Below are positions 18,418 to 29,755 of a stretch of DNA of 64,000 bases, piece after piece (position 1 is the first letter of the stretch; the number at the start of each line of letters is the position of its first letter). Origin of the DNA: Tritrichomonas musculus (lineage: Eukaryota; Parabasalia; Tritrichomonadida; Tritrichomonadidae); contig JAPFFF010000004.1 of the NCBI GenBank assembly GCA_039105265.1, forward strand, positions 4,278,001 through 4,342,000. Reading direction: 5' to 3'. The notes beneath the pieces are model-generated. The model ran no database searches. It was not told the origin of the DNA and was given only the letters and a program-made list of their open reading frames with translations. A program made the position numbers and the translations under genes.

Positions 18418-18465
18418 AATATATATAAATATATATAAATATATATAAATATATATAAATAAAAA
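17926..18465. repeat. 10-bp AT satellite (ATATATAAAT)n
   Basis: About 53 tandem copies of a 10-base unit with only a few slips (near 18,100 and 18,345-18,415). The unit happens to lack stops in one - strand frame, giving an artefactual Ile/Tyr frame of over 200 codons, which is not a gene. It immediately precedes the repeat-filled element at 18,636. Confidence 0.95.
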
Positions 18466-18635
18466 CCCCCAACATTTTTAAATCTGTGGAAAAATGGAAA
18501 TGTAAGTGAACATTTATATTAAAACTGAGGTTATATATATGATTCATACAATCGTTATATACGATTTCTTGATTAATTTTGTCGAAATTAAGATTAAAAA
18601 AATAAAAATTAAATAAATCTATTTTATTTTCAATA

Positions 18636-19625
18636 TAGACTTGTTAAAGTCCATGGACCTGTGGACTTACAAAATTCATTCAATTTTTTTTAGCATTTTT
18701 TATTTATTCACAAAATAAAAATTATTTATAATTTCTCTGAAATACACTGGTCCATCTGTCAGGACTTCCAAAATTCATTCAATTTTTTTAGCATTTCATT
18801 ATTTATTCACAAAATAAAAATTATTTATTATTTCTCTGAAATACACTGGTCCATCTGTCAGGACTTCCAAAATTCTTTCAATATTTTTAGCATTTTTTTT
18901 ATTCACAAAATAAATGATCGAATTATTATTTCTCAGAAATAATCTGGTCCATCTGTCAGGACTAATAAAATTCTTTCAATTTTTTTAGCTTTTTTTTTAT
19001 TCACAAAATAAATGATCGAATTATTATTTCTCAGAAATAATCTGGTCCATCTGTCAGGACTTCAAAAATTCTTTCAATATTTTTAGCTTTTTTTTTATTC
19101 ACAAAATAAATGATCGAATTATTATTTCTCAGAAATAATCTGGTCCATCTGTCAGGACTTCCAAAATTCTTTCAATTTTTTTAGCTTTTTTTTTTATTCA
19201 CAAAATAAATGATCGAATTATTATTTCTCAGAAATAATCTGGTCCATCTGCCAGGACTAATAAAATTCTTTCAATTATTTTAGCATTTTTTATTTTTTCA
19301 CAAAATAAAAGAATTATAAAATTTCTTTGAAATATTTTGGTCCATCTGCCAGGATTTCCAAAATTCTTTCAATTGTTTATGACATTTTTTTTCATGATTA
19401 AAAACATTCAAATATAATTTACTCATATTAGTTACTACTTTTCTATTTAAATAAACAAAAAAAATTAAATAAACAAATAAACAATAAAATATATGCATAA
19501 AATGAGTTTTTTTTTTGAGATATAAAATAAAAATAAATTGACAAGGTTTGTTAGGTCCACGCCAAGTCCCGAGTCCACAAAAAGTCCATGAAAAGTGCAT
19601 TTGTCCCGGACTTTTAACAAGTCTA
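18636..19625. mobile_element. Non-autonomous DNA transposon with 8-bp target duplication
   Basis: The ends are inverted: TAGACTTGTTAAAGTCC on the left and GGACTTTTAACAAGTCTA on the right. The 8-base string TTTCAATA occurs directly on both sides (18628-18635 and 19626-19633), a clean target-site duplication. Eight-base duplications fit hAT-type transposition; the terminal bases fit only loosely. The interior has no coding capacity and is mostly a 98-bp tandem repeat. Confidence 0.85.
18655..19385. repeat. 98-bp tandem repeat inside the 8-bp-TSD element
   Basis: About 7.5 copies of a unit containing CTGGTCCATCTGYCAGGA, then AATTCTTTCAATTTTT and TTCACAAAATAAA. Starts of GGTCCATCTG lie near 18749, 18848, 18946, 19043, 19142, 19241 and 19339, spaced 97-99 bases. 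Inner copies are more alike than the outer ones, as expected from unequal exchange. Confidence 0.92.
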
Positions 19626-19727
19626 TTTCAATAATATTATTTTAAATATGATATTAAACAAAATTTAATAGATAAAATAGCAATATGTTAAAAGAATAAA
19701 ATGAATATCATCAAATTATTAGTGTTT

Positions 19728-21169
19728 ACAAAGGTATGGAAACTCTTTTTCAATTCAATTTTATTTTATGCAAAAAAAGCTCGAATATTGATCATTTTTT
19801 ATTAAAAATTAGTCCATAGTCATGTATATAATATTTGTAGCATAAATATAAAATCAAAAAAAAAATAATTTTAATTTTATTACCGAAAAACAAGAATAAA
19901 ATCCAAAAATTTGCAATTTTTGATTAACGGAAAAAACCTCATCAAAGTTTAATACATGTCTAATATTGTTTTATCATATTATTAACATATTTAAAAATAG
20001 CATGAAAGTGCTTAATTCAAATCTCATAAAAGGCATAATGAGAAAAAAATGCTTTTTTAAGAAAAAATCAATTTAAAGATGAATGAGTCGACAAAAGTTT
20101 TTAGTTTTTTTATATGTTCTTCATTTTTTTATTTATTAGAAAATAAAATAAAAAAAAGGTCATGTTTTTCGAGTGGATTTGGAGATCTTATATGATGTTA
20201 TCAATTTTTTGTATAGTTCATATCATTGATGATATGAATTTTATAATTGACCAATAAAGATGAAAATTTTTTGACCAAAAAGGTTAATTTATTTTATTTA
20301 TTATATTTCTTCCAAAGACACAAATAAACTCAACAAAATAACTAAATAAGACTAGTTTACAAAACAATTCTTAGGTATATCCCAGCGCAACGTGGAAAAG
20401 TAAACCATGCAAAGATAATTATTTTAGAATGTCTTTTCCTAAAGCTCAAACAAATTCAAAAAACTCACTAAATAAAAGCGATTTACAAAATAATTCTTTT
20501 ATTAATTCCAGTATGTTTTATTTTTCTTATAAACAAATGAATTATCGTTAGTTTTTTCATCTGCCAACTATGTGCTGGAATTTGTACGATAGTTATTTTG
20601 TAAATCGCTTTTATTTAGTAAATTTGGCGAATTTGCTTGAGTTTTAGGAAAAAATATTAAAAATGAATAATCTTTGCTTGGTTTGCTTATCCATAATGCT
20701 TTATAATCAGCAATAAAAATGGAAAAAGTGATTTGAACGAATTGGGAATAGAATTTTTAATATCAATATGAAGAAAATTAGAAAACAATTTCCGGCATAA
20801 ACTCATAATTTTCAAAATTTTGAAATTCGCCTTTTAGGTAAAAAAAAATTAGCATTTTAGGTTAAAATAACTCATATCACTTGTGATATCACTATAAAAA
20901 ATGATAAATTTCGAGTTCTTCCTCATGAAATATAAATTACTTATATAATTCTATTTAAAAATAATATAATTAAAAAAAAATTGTTTTTTGAATTAAGATA
21001 ACCAGATTAGGATTCAATTTTTTACAAAAAAATAATTTATTTTTATCTTAAATTTCTCTCGAAAAATATGTCTTTTTTATATTATATTTATCATTAATAC
21101 TGCCATTTAAAAATTATATTTTGAAAGAAAAATGATCTGTCGAGTGGATAGAAGTTTCCATACCTTTGT
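19728..21169. mobile_element. Non-autonomous transposon with 17-bp inverted termini
   Basis: ACAAAGGTATGGAAACT at 19728-19744 is perfectly inverted at 21153-21169. GTTT flanks both sides (19724-19727, 21170-21173) and may be a 4-bp target duplication, though this could be chance. The 1.44 kb interior is AT-rich without a reading frame and contains a nested foldback repeat. Family not assigned. Confidence 0.75.
20400..20695. repeat. Foldback (long imperfect palindrome) nested in the 17-bp-TIR element
   Basis: Arms of about 100 bases (20400-20500 and 20590-20692) are inverted copies. Both include the core AAATAAAAGCGATTTACAAA and its complement, and continue through TTTTCCTAAA-CTCAA and GCAAAGAT-ATT. 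A diverged direct copy of part of the arm precedes it at about 20,325-20,375. It could be a separate MITE inserted into the larger element. Confidence 0.75.
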
Positions 21170-22471
21170 GTTTATATATTCTAATTTATTATTTTTATTT
21201 TTATTTTATAATTCTATTTTAATGATTATAATATAATAAAAATTCGTATATATACCAATATTAATATTTTTTGGTTGTTTTCAATAATACATGTTACTCA
21301 TACCCGATGGCTCAAATATTTGAGAATAATACAGAGATTTATTTTATTTAAAAATAAAATCATTTCTGGTTAACATATTTATGTTTAGCATATCTTAAAT
21401 AAATAAATGGTTAATTATATTTTTGTTAACCTAAAGGGGAACCGATTTGAGCTTTTTATCAAATTTGGATTTGTGATTTTTAAATATGATAAATAGTTTT
21501 AATTTTCAATTCTGATAAAATGTTAATTAGTAATAAAAAAAATTTATCGTAGTAAAAAAAAGATATGATAAAAAAGATGTTTTTCATTCAAAAATTTAAA
21601 CTTTTTGATACAAATCCTAATTTTTTATTCAATTTTTATTTTTTATTCTCAAATGAATTCGAATAATATGTTTATATCTTTTTATTAAATAGAGTAATTA
21701 AAAAGATATCATATAATAATACTTATATATATACTCAATTTATATATAACAATTATTTTGATGAAATATTAAACCTAAAATAAGATATTCATTAAATTAA
21801 TAGTATCTGCATTTTAAGAAAAAAACGTTATTTAATGAGTAGATAACGTAAACTGGATTCGATAAATCAGACCACTATTTCAATGTTACATATAACTTTT
21901 TGCATTCAATTTTAAAATTTTATTTTTCCTTCTTCAGAAATTACACACAATTTTCTCTCAAAACTAGTCTGATTAAAAAAAATATTCAATTTTATATTTT
22001 ATATTATGAAAAAGTTGATTTTTCAAAATAAAATTTGATATATTGTGAAAATATACACTTTTCGGACAAATTTCATTTAATAATTGATCGTCGGAAAAGC
22101 ATACAAAAAGTGAGAATATTTAAAACTTTTTGAAGTTTAGATTCTTTTTCAAAATATTTTCTTCATATCTTCATTAAATACTAAAACAATTTAAATTTTT
22201 TCCAAAAAAATCGTAAATAAGTTAAACGTTATTTATAAAAGATTTATAAATTACTTATTTTTTAAAAAAGGAGCTAAAAAAGTATAATTTAAATGTCAAT
22301 AGTGAAAAATTTATAAAATGAAGATGTAAATCATTCAATTTATAAATTAAAATCAATAAAAGTTTAACAAAAAGTTACAGCTACTTCGTAGCCACTTATT
22401 CAAAACAAAAACATTGAAAAAAACAATTTTCAATGAACAAGCTATTATTTTTTTAACGATAAAGAATCATT
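21170..22471. other. AT-rich non-coding DNA upstream of the MULE transposase
   Basis: No reading frame or RNA gene is evident. The terminal inverted repeat expected for the MULE downstream was not found in this stretch. Confidence 0.4.
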
Positions 22472-22482
22472 TCACTTCATTA
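22472..22482 (+). promoter_or_regulatory. Trichomonad Initiator element before the MULE transposase
   Basis: TCACTTCATTA lies directly before the ATG at 22484. It matches the extended parabasalid Initiator consensus (TCA-Py-T-(A/T)-Py-TCATTA type), which directs transcription a few bases before the start codon. It is the best organism marker in the window. Confidence 0.8.
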
Positions 22483-22483
22483 A

Positions 22484-23977
22484 ATGAATGGAAATACAGA
22501 CTATGACTGTTTAAGCTTCCAAACTCACTATTTCCTGAGCGATGCTTTTGACAGCAATCATTCACTCAAACATTTTGATGTTTTCCCAGAAAAGCTACTC
22601 AGATGGGACTTCACAACGTTATCGTGTTTTCTCAATGAGTTCAAAAATTTTGAAAAAAGTAGCAGGTTCCCTTTTGAAAATATTCAAAATAACGATTACA
22701 ATACAATATTCAGATTTGTTGATAAGAATAATAAAGGTTGCTCTTTTGAAGTACGAATTGGAGAAACAATTCAAGTAATTGGAACAAAAGATTTCTTAAA
22801 TGCTTATTTTATTAGGAAAACTAAAAGTTTTTATTCAACTTTAAGACAATGGTGCCGTTTTAGGACAAAGCCAATTTTTCAAGAACATACTTATTATATT
22901 TTTACTATTGATGAACCAGAAGAAAGTACCAAAAATATTTTTGAGCATAAACCTTTATATTTTAATAGCAAAGAAGATTTTTCTCAAATATTTCAATTTT
23001 TTGCTCAAAATATTTCTGCTAATTTACCTGAAAATTTTGATACAATTTCTATTAAAGATTTCAACTCATTATTTTCAAAAAGTTGGGATATGAAAATAAA
23101 TACTTTTGAAAAATTTCAAACTTTTTCAAAAGTTTTTCTATGCTTAAACATTCAAAAAACTAAGATAAAAAAACGGTTAACCAAAATTGTTTTGAATGGA
23201 GAAGAATATACAATTATTTCAGGAATTTACATTTTGCCAGATTCAGAATCAATAATTTCTGAAAATAATATAATTGATGGTATGCTCCTGGATACAACCT
23301 GGAAGATATTACCAAATTATGACACTTCTATATTGATGGGATCTTCAATGAACACAGGAATCCCTCTCTCTTTTGCCTTTGGAGAAGGTGAAACAAAAGA
23401 GCTTTATAATTTACATTTTAAACATTTTAAATCATTATTTAATATAGATTTAGAAAGATTTAATTTTGAAAGTGATCAGGGTGTATCGTTATTATCAATT
23501 TTTAAAGAAAAATCTATCAATTATTTTGTATGCCTCAGGCATTTATTGGTAAATTTAAAATTCAATGAATTTTCTTATGCAATTAAGAACATTATTTTTT
23601 GCTGTACAGAATTTGAACTTCAACGTTCAATAGAATTTTATTCAAATATCTTTTCAAAAGTTACTGATCCTCAAAAAGTTAATTTAAGAGATCAAATTTT
23701 AAAAAAAGTTGGATTATCTTTTATTCAAAATAAAATCGAAATAACTGACCCAAAGAGATGGCAACAAGTTTCCTTAATTCAACGTAAAGAGTACCGTATG
23801 CCCAGCACTACAAATTCTCTTGAGTCAACGCATGGCCATTTGAATCATGAAATATCAAGAAGAAAAAATTTTTGGAAATCTATGTTCAAAATATCAAATC
23901 ATTTGATTCAAAAAGTCAATACATTTCAACAGAATGTACAGCACAATTACAATTATCAAAAAAAAAAAGACTATTGA
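22484..23977 (+). CDS. Mutator-like (MULE) transposase, main part
   Basis: This 497-residue frame has the layout of trichomonad MULE transposases. The putative catalytic residues are D270 (MLLDTTWKI), D331 (FESDQG) and E447 (NSLESTHGH). A YFVCLRHLL segment, the Cys/His helix typical of the fold, lies between the second and third. The N-terminal third would bind DNA. The start follows a perfect Initiator. The frame stops shortly after a run of 11 A (about 23958-23968), and the missing C-terminal zinc-binding part lies in the next frame. The strong Initiator and intact triad suggest recent activity of the family. Confidence 0.8.
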   Translation: MNGNTDYDCLSFQTHYFLSDAFDSNHSLKHFDVFPEKLLRWDFTTLSCFLNEFKNFEKSSRFPFENIQNNDYNTIFRFVDKNNKGCSFEVRIGETIQVIGTKDFLNAYFIRKTKSFYSTLRQWCRFRTKPIFQEHTYYIFTIDEPEESTKNIFEHKPLYFNSKEDFSQIFQFFAQNISANLPENFDTISIKDFNSLFSKSWDMKINTFEKFQTFSKVFLCLNIQKTKIKKRLTKIVLNGEEYTIISGIYILPDSESIISENNIIDGMLLDTTWKILPNYDTSILMGSSMNTGIPLSFAFGEGETKELYNLHFKHFKSLFNIDLERFNFESDQGVSLLSIFKEKSINYFVCLRHLLVNLKFNEFSYAIKNIIFCCTEFELQRSIEFYSNIFSKVTDPQKVNLRDQILKKVGLSFIQNKIEITDPKRWQQVSLIQRKEYRMPSTTNSLESTHGHLNHEISRRKNFWKSMFKISNHLIQKVNTFQQNVQHNYNYQKKKDY

Positions 23978-24452
23978 TCATTATCGAAAAATTGTTTTAA
24001 CACGCATTGACTTAGAGTCAGAATCTTATAACACAAAGGAAGACTATTGTGATTGCAGTGAAAATAAACTTTTATCTGAAATATTACGAATTGATGTACC
24101 TTGCTGCCACAGGTTAAACTTGGGAGCTCAATTTCCACCTTGTCCTGAAATAATTTTGAATAGGCATTCAAATAATAATGATTTAAAAGTCATTTTTAAT
24201 ATTCTCGAAGAAGATTTAACCAATCCCGAAAATTCTGTCACCACATCAGACAAGAAATATGCCGTGGAGATGATTCATCGATATGGAAAAATGAAAGACC
24301 GCAAAAAAATAACTACATTTGTTGATGATAATTATAATATCAAAGATGACGAACAATTTATACAATGCAAACCATGCTCTGTTCACAACTTAATTAACGA
24401 TGGAATCTTACATTTTCAAGAAAATAAAAAACTTACAACTTACAAAAAATAA
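23934..24452 (+). pseudogene. MULE transposase C-terminal part in shifted frame (SWIM-like zinc finger)
   Basis: This frame overlaps the end of the main transposase frame and continues it after the A-run. It contains CDC then, 16 residues later, CCH: the CxC...CxH pattern of SWIM zinc fingers that follow the DDE core in many MULE transposases. A later PCSVHN may also bind metal. The frame is offset by +1 from the main one, so one extra A in the run (or two missing) explains the break. It is unlikely to be an independent gene, since its first ATG lies inside the overlap. Either the copy is inactivated or the A-run allows slippage. Confidence 0.7.
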
Positions 24453-24579
24453 TAATAATTATGCCATTACCAAAACACTTATTTGATTATCTTTTTTATA
24501 CCAATCATAACATTTTTTATATTATTTTTTATCCAAGCATTATATTTTTATTTATTTGTTTTGTTTTTACCAATATTTA

Positions 24580-24676
24580 AAGTGCGTCCACAATTAAGAA
24601 AGTATTTTTTGAATAAGCTCATAGAAATATTGAATGAGTTTTCACAATTTTAACTTTCCTAATAGTGGACACACTT
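24580..24676. mobile_element. Tc1/mariner-type MITE, 97 bp
   Basis: Inverted termini AAGTGCGTCCAC and GTGGACACACTT extend imperfectly to about 25 bases, and the element is flanked on both sides by TA (24578-24579 and 24677-24678). The size and TA duplication are typical of mariner-derived MITEs. Confidence 0.85.
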
Positions 24677-24678
24677 TA

Positions 24679-26160
24679 TCTAATGATATTTATATATTGA
24701 AAAAGTTAAATAAGTTTATAAACATTCACAAAATTTCAAATAAATTTGAATAAAAGTCAGATTTGATGTTCAAATTTATTGAGATCAATAGTTGAACATC
24801 AATTGATGAACAAGAAGTCAGATTTTTTGATTTATCAAAATATAAATATGTAACTTATATATTTGACATATATGCACAGTATATTTATTTTTGATAATCA
24901 AACTATATATAGAATTTATTCTCAATAAATATAATATATTTTAAAGAATTCAAATACCTATAAATCATACATAATTAGGTATTCGTTTTATCAATAAAAA
25001 TCAAAATAATTTTCCTGATATGCTTTTTTTTTTATTCAAAATAACCCTCCACTGCTTTTGAATATTTCTTCATTAACCAATATTTATTTTATTGGTGAGA
25101 ATCTAGGAATTTGTAAAATAAATATTACAAAATTTATATTTGAGCAATAATAATATATATTATTAATTTTGGAAATTTTGAAACACGATCTTTCTTATAT
25201 ATTTATATAAAATAAAAAACTTCAACAGATTTGATATAGATATAAACTCCTAATACAAAAACTGTAAATTTTTCAAGAATAATTCTTGTATAACTTTTTG
25301 AAAATAAAATATCAAAAAAAAGGTAACTTTTTATGAGAAAAAAATTGAAAGCATTTTGTCTGAAAAGTGCAACTTTTTTGATATACCTAAAATTTATTTA
25401 AAAAATAAAATTATGCTTCCCTATTTTCAAGCATCCATATATTATCTGCCGTAAGTTCCTCATTTTATTGACGCACTTTTGGCGTAATTTTGAAAGATTT
25501 GCCTCTTTTTTTAGAATAAGAAATTCTTCACGTAATTCGAAACGCTTAATTACATCTCAGCTCTTCCGGTTTCTACGTTTAAACATTAAGGATTTGTGTT
25601 GTATAATTTTTTTCGAAAAAAGTATGATAATTGCTTTGTTTAGCTTTCAAGATTCATCCATTGTTTTTTATAAAAATTTGAGAGGTTATTTGTCTGGTCC
25701 GAATTATCGAATCCAGTTTATTTTTTGTTTATTAAATAATCATTATTTTGATAAACAAAAAATATTTGTTAAAAAAAGAATAAGTAATTCAATTAAATAT
25801 GTGTTTAAAACAATTATTTATTATTCGTTTACATTAAAATTTAATATTTCAAATAAATTATAATTAATTTTTCCAATTTTTGATTTTTAATTTGCAAATT
25901 TATTGTCCATTGAGTTGTATAAGATGATATTGAATCTTTTAAATGCGGAAATAAGTGGATTTTGAAAAAGAATTATGCCTATTTTAAATAACAATTCAAT
26001 ACTAAAGTTGATATAAAAATAGGTTTTTTTCGAGTGAAATGAAATCATTGAACTGGAATATTAATTTTTCTGCATTTTCAGCCAAAATTGATAATTAATT
26101 CTTTAAAAAAATTAATATTTCCAAATCATATTATATATACAAAAAGTTGTTTCGGAAATA
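24679..26160. other. AT-rich non-coding DNA
   Basis: Nothing clearly functional is seen. A 131-codon frame (25468-25863) starts from TTG, lacks any recognised motif and is probably chance. Confidence 0.4.
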
Positions 26161-26162
26161 TT

Positions 26163-26276
26163 CAATTCTCGCAAGGCCACTTTTTGAATACTTTGAAAAC
26201 ATAACTTTTTATGTTAAAATAATGTTACTTATGCAACTTTTTAATAAAAAATATTCAAAAAGTGTCCGCGAGAATT
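26163..26276. repeat. Small inverted repeat element
   Basis: AATTCTCGC...CACTTTTTGAATA at about 26163-26190 is inverted at about 26251-26276 (TATTCAAAAAGTG...GCGAGAATT). A short spacer lies between. It may be a MITE; no target duplication is clear. Confidence 0.55.
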
Positions 26277-26287
26277 ACAAATTTTTC

Positions 26288-26320
26288 TTCACTTTTTGAG
26301 CCTTCAGCTCAAAAAGTGAA
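26288..26320. repeat. Perfect 14-bp hairpin
   Basis: TTCACTTTTTGAGC, a 5-base loop CTTCA, then GCTCAAAAAGTGAA. It stands 11 bases after the preceding small inverted repeat and shares the CACTTTTTGA string with it. Confidence 0.8.
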
Positions 26321-26497
26321 TTGCAAAATTTGTTAATTTTTTGGAAAATAAAAAAGTAATAATTGAAAAAGTTTTGAAATAAAAATTATTGGCTTTCAAA
26401 ACATAAAGATTTTATATCAAAAAGTTATTTGGAAATAGTTCAAATTTATTTTTGAATAAACTTACTCAGAAATATTATATACCCATATCGATGATAT

Positions 26498-28728
26498 CGT
26501 GCATTCAATTTTGCGGGGATTTTTTTGTCAAAAATTTTTTCTCAATTTCTCAGAATTTTATCTCCATTTTTCTGAGATGAAAAAAAAAATTCTCTCAAAT
26601 AAATGACAATTCTTTTTTTCTCTCAATATATTGAGAAAAATTTATTAAAAATTTTAAAATTGTGAGAGATTAAATATATGTACGTTAAATTTTCAATTAT
26701 CTGTTAATAAATTGCTTTTTTCTCTATTTGCGATTATTTTTGACGAAAGATATTATAACAAATAAAAATTTAAGCTTATACGATTACTTTGAACATATTT
26801 TCTCCCATTTTTAGCAAATTCAAATTCATCAATTATTTAATATATTGCAAATATTATTACCATCAATTTCTCAGAAGTCAACAATTTCAAGAATATATGA
26901 TGTAAACCTGATGCTCTTCTTAAACGAACAAAAAAAAAGAGACTGTTTTTTCGTCTTATCAAAAAGTTTCACATTTTTTCTAAAAATTTCACTTTTTTTC
27001 TAAAAATATAAAGGATTGACTGAATTAATTAGGATAAATCAACTCTATAGAAAGAGAACTTTTCAAATGTTACAAAATTTCATCATAGTCATTTTCGTAC
27101 AAATAATAATCTTCTTCTATATCATTCAATATTATAGTATTGAAAGATCTTTCTATCTGATTACATAGTACTGCTAGTGTTCTTTCATTTGAAATGAGGT
27201 TGTCAAAAAACTGATCAAATTACAATTCTATTATTTATAAGAATAATAATTAATGCTATAAATTTTCCATGCACTAGTTTTTAATTCATGATTAATTAGT
27301 ATATAATTAGTTATTTTCATGAAAAACATATAAGTTAAATGCAACATAATAAGGTGAAAACCAAAAATATTCACCATATAAATTGACCTTTTTTAATCGT
27401 TTATAATTTAAAAATCAAAATTTTAATTTAAAAAACAAAAATTTTAGTTTATTGATTATAAAATTGATGATGATATTGATTTACATACATAATGTATTGA
27501 GAGATAATTTAAATTTCAAAATAATTGAGGCTGTTTTGTGAATATCGATCTCGATATTGAGTTGGCTATGATAATTTTCAAATGAAAATTTTAATCTTGA
27601 GCTTCTTGTCAGTATATTGAGTCGAATAAAGATAATATTGAGATGGATGATAAGAATTTGAGATGATTCAGTAAATAATAATCTGAGGAGAACATTGAGC
27701 GAATTGTGGGAATCTTAAGCTGTTTGTGGGATCTTGAGCTAATTGTAGGAATCATGAGCGAATTGTTGGGAATCTTGTGCCGTTCGTAAGAATCTTGAGC
27801 TGTTTGTAGGAATCTTGAGCTGTTTGTAGGAATATTGAGCTGTTCGTAGGAATATTGAGCTGTTCGTAGGAATATTGAGCTGTTTGTAGGAATCTTTAAG
27901 CTGTTCGTAGGAATCTTTGAGCTGTTCGTAGGAACCTTTGAACTGGTCGTAGGAATACTGAGCTGTTCGTAGGAATATTGAGCTTTTTGTAGGAATATTG
28001 AGCTGTTCGTAGGAATCTTTGAGCTGTTCGTAGGAATCTTTAAGCTGTTCGTAGGAATCTTTGAGCTGTTCGTAGGAATCTTGAATCGTTCGTAAGAATA
28101 CTGAGCTGTTCGTAGGAATATTGAGCTGTTTGTAGGAATATTGAGCTGTTTGTAGGAATCTTTGAGCTGTTCATAGGAATCTTTGAACTGGTCGTAGGAA
28201 TATTGAGCTGTTTGATGGAATCTTTGAGCTTTTTGATGGAATCTTTGAGCTGTTTGATGGAATTTTTGAGCTGTTTGTAGGAATCTTTGAGCTGTTTGTA
28301 GGAATCTTGAATCGTTCGTAAGAATCTTGAGCGAATTGTTAAGAAACTTGAGTTAATTGCGGGAACCTTAAGCTAGTTATTGGGAACTTTGAGCTAATTA
28401 CAAAAATATTGAGATGGAGATGAGGATATAGGGATCAAATTTTGAATTTTGGCACTTTTGTGATGGCTATTGTTAAAATGAAAATTAATCAAATAAAACA
28501 CAATGAAATGGAGTGGTGCTTAATTATACATTTTTTCAAATTATAATATGTTTCTAAATTATAAATAAATCAAAAAAATTAAAAATCAAATTAAAACAAT
28601 TAAGATAATCAATGAAAAAAACAATTCAATGATGACAAAACATATTTGATAGCAAATCTTCTATTTATTTTTAATTTTAATCGACCATTTATAAGTGTCA
28701 AAAAAATCCCCGCAAAATTGAATGCACG
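26498..28728. mobile_element. Non-autonomous element with 30-bp inverted termini and internal minisatellite
   Basis: The ends begin CGTGCATTCAATTTTGCGGG and are identical inverted copies over 30 bases. ATAT flanks both sides (26494-26497, 28729-28732). Outside these, ACCCATATC and its complement continue the symmetry to about 26481 and 28745, so the true terminus may lie further out. The element has no coding frame but carries a long minisatellite. Family not assigned. Confidence 0.8.
27695..28400. repeat. 21-bp minisatellite (GAGCTGTTCGTAGGAATCTTT)n
   Basis: Roughly 33 copies of a 20-22 base unit, consensus GAGCTGTTCGTAGGAATCTT with T or C and A or G variants. Outer copies are diverged (GAGCGAATTGTTGGGAATC, GAGCTAATTGCGGGAAC), while inner copies are near identical. 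It lies centrally in the 30-bp-TIR element. Confidence 0.93.
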
Positions 28729-28732
28729 ATAT

Positions 28733-29755
28733 GGTTGATATGGGTATTGAATTATCTTTTAATTCCTACGATGAGCATTCTTTATTTAGTCTCATTGAAA
28801 TTAATATACTTATTTTTATAACTATATTAATTATGGATTACTGAAGGTATTTCTATGTGTCAAAAAACAATTTAATTGAATAAAAAATCTTGAAATAAAA
28901 GATTATTATTTATATATATTTTATTCTATATATATTTTAGGTTCCATTATATATTTTATATTATATAAATATATTTTAAAATATTTTATATTTATTTGTA
29001 TATCTTCATTTTTTTTAACAAAAAAAATTGAGGCAAAAATCCCCCTTTGTTAACCTTTTAAATGAGGAAAAAGTTCATTAATGAACGCAAAATTATTATT
29101 ATTGATGATCATGAAATTCTGAATGTTGAAATTAGTCAAATATAAAAAATATCAGCATGTAATCTTTATTAACTTTAATGAACTTCGGTCAGAGCATTTT
29201 TAAAATCTAATTTTGACATTATATAATCAGTATATTTGTTTTTTCCTTGAAAATAAATAATAAATAATCTATCAAAAAGAATTATTGCTCTGTTTTTTAT
29301 ACTTATCCATAAAAAATAAACTTTCAAACAAATGCTATCTTTAAATATAATTAACTTTTTTAACAAGGGGAAAAATTGTAAACGGTTTTGTTGGGGGTTT
29401 TGATAATTTCAGTTTTTTGACATCAAACATTATTCACCGGTTTTTGGTATTTATTCTTTTGGTTAGTTATTGTAATATGATTTTATTTTCAACTTTTTAG
29501 GAAATTTCTTCCAGTCAATTTTGCAATATAAAATTGCATTTTAAATTCCTATACAATCATCTCCAAACTAAAGATTTTAATATATTTTAATATATTTATA
29601 TATATATTATTAATTTGATTATTCAATTAATTTATCAAAATTTTAGATATTTATAGATATAGATCAATTTTTATAATTTGAGAGTATTTTTCTGTTAAAA
29701 TAATTTATTCAATATTTTTATTTATTTAAATGAAAAAATTGAATAACAATTATAT
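28733..29755. other. AT-rich non-coding DNA
   Basis: No gene supported. Short frames here have no motif or start context. Confidence 0.4.

Noticed and set aside
17903-18547. 214-codon - strand frame of Ile/Tyr/Leu/Phe repeats
   Set aside because: It is only the 10-bp AT satellite read in a stop-free frame.
19298-19600. 100-codon - strand frame in the 8-bp-TSD element
   Set aside because: No motif; it runs through the outer tandem repeat and the terminus, with no sign of selection.
25468-25863. 131-codon + strand frame
   Set aside because: Begins at TTG, has no recognised motif or Initiator and lies in AT-rich DNA.
27695-28400. Possible CRISPR-like array
   Set aside because: Units are contiguous 20-22 bp tandem copies without unique spacers, and the setting is eukaryotic.
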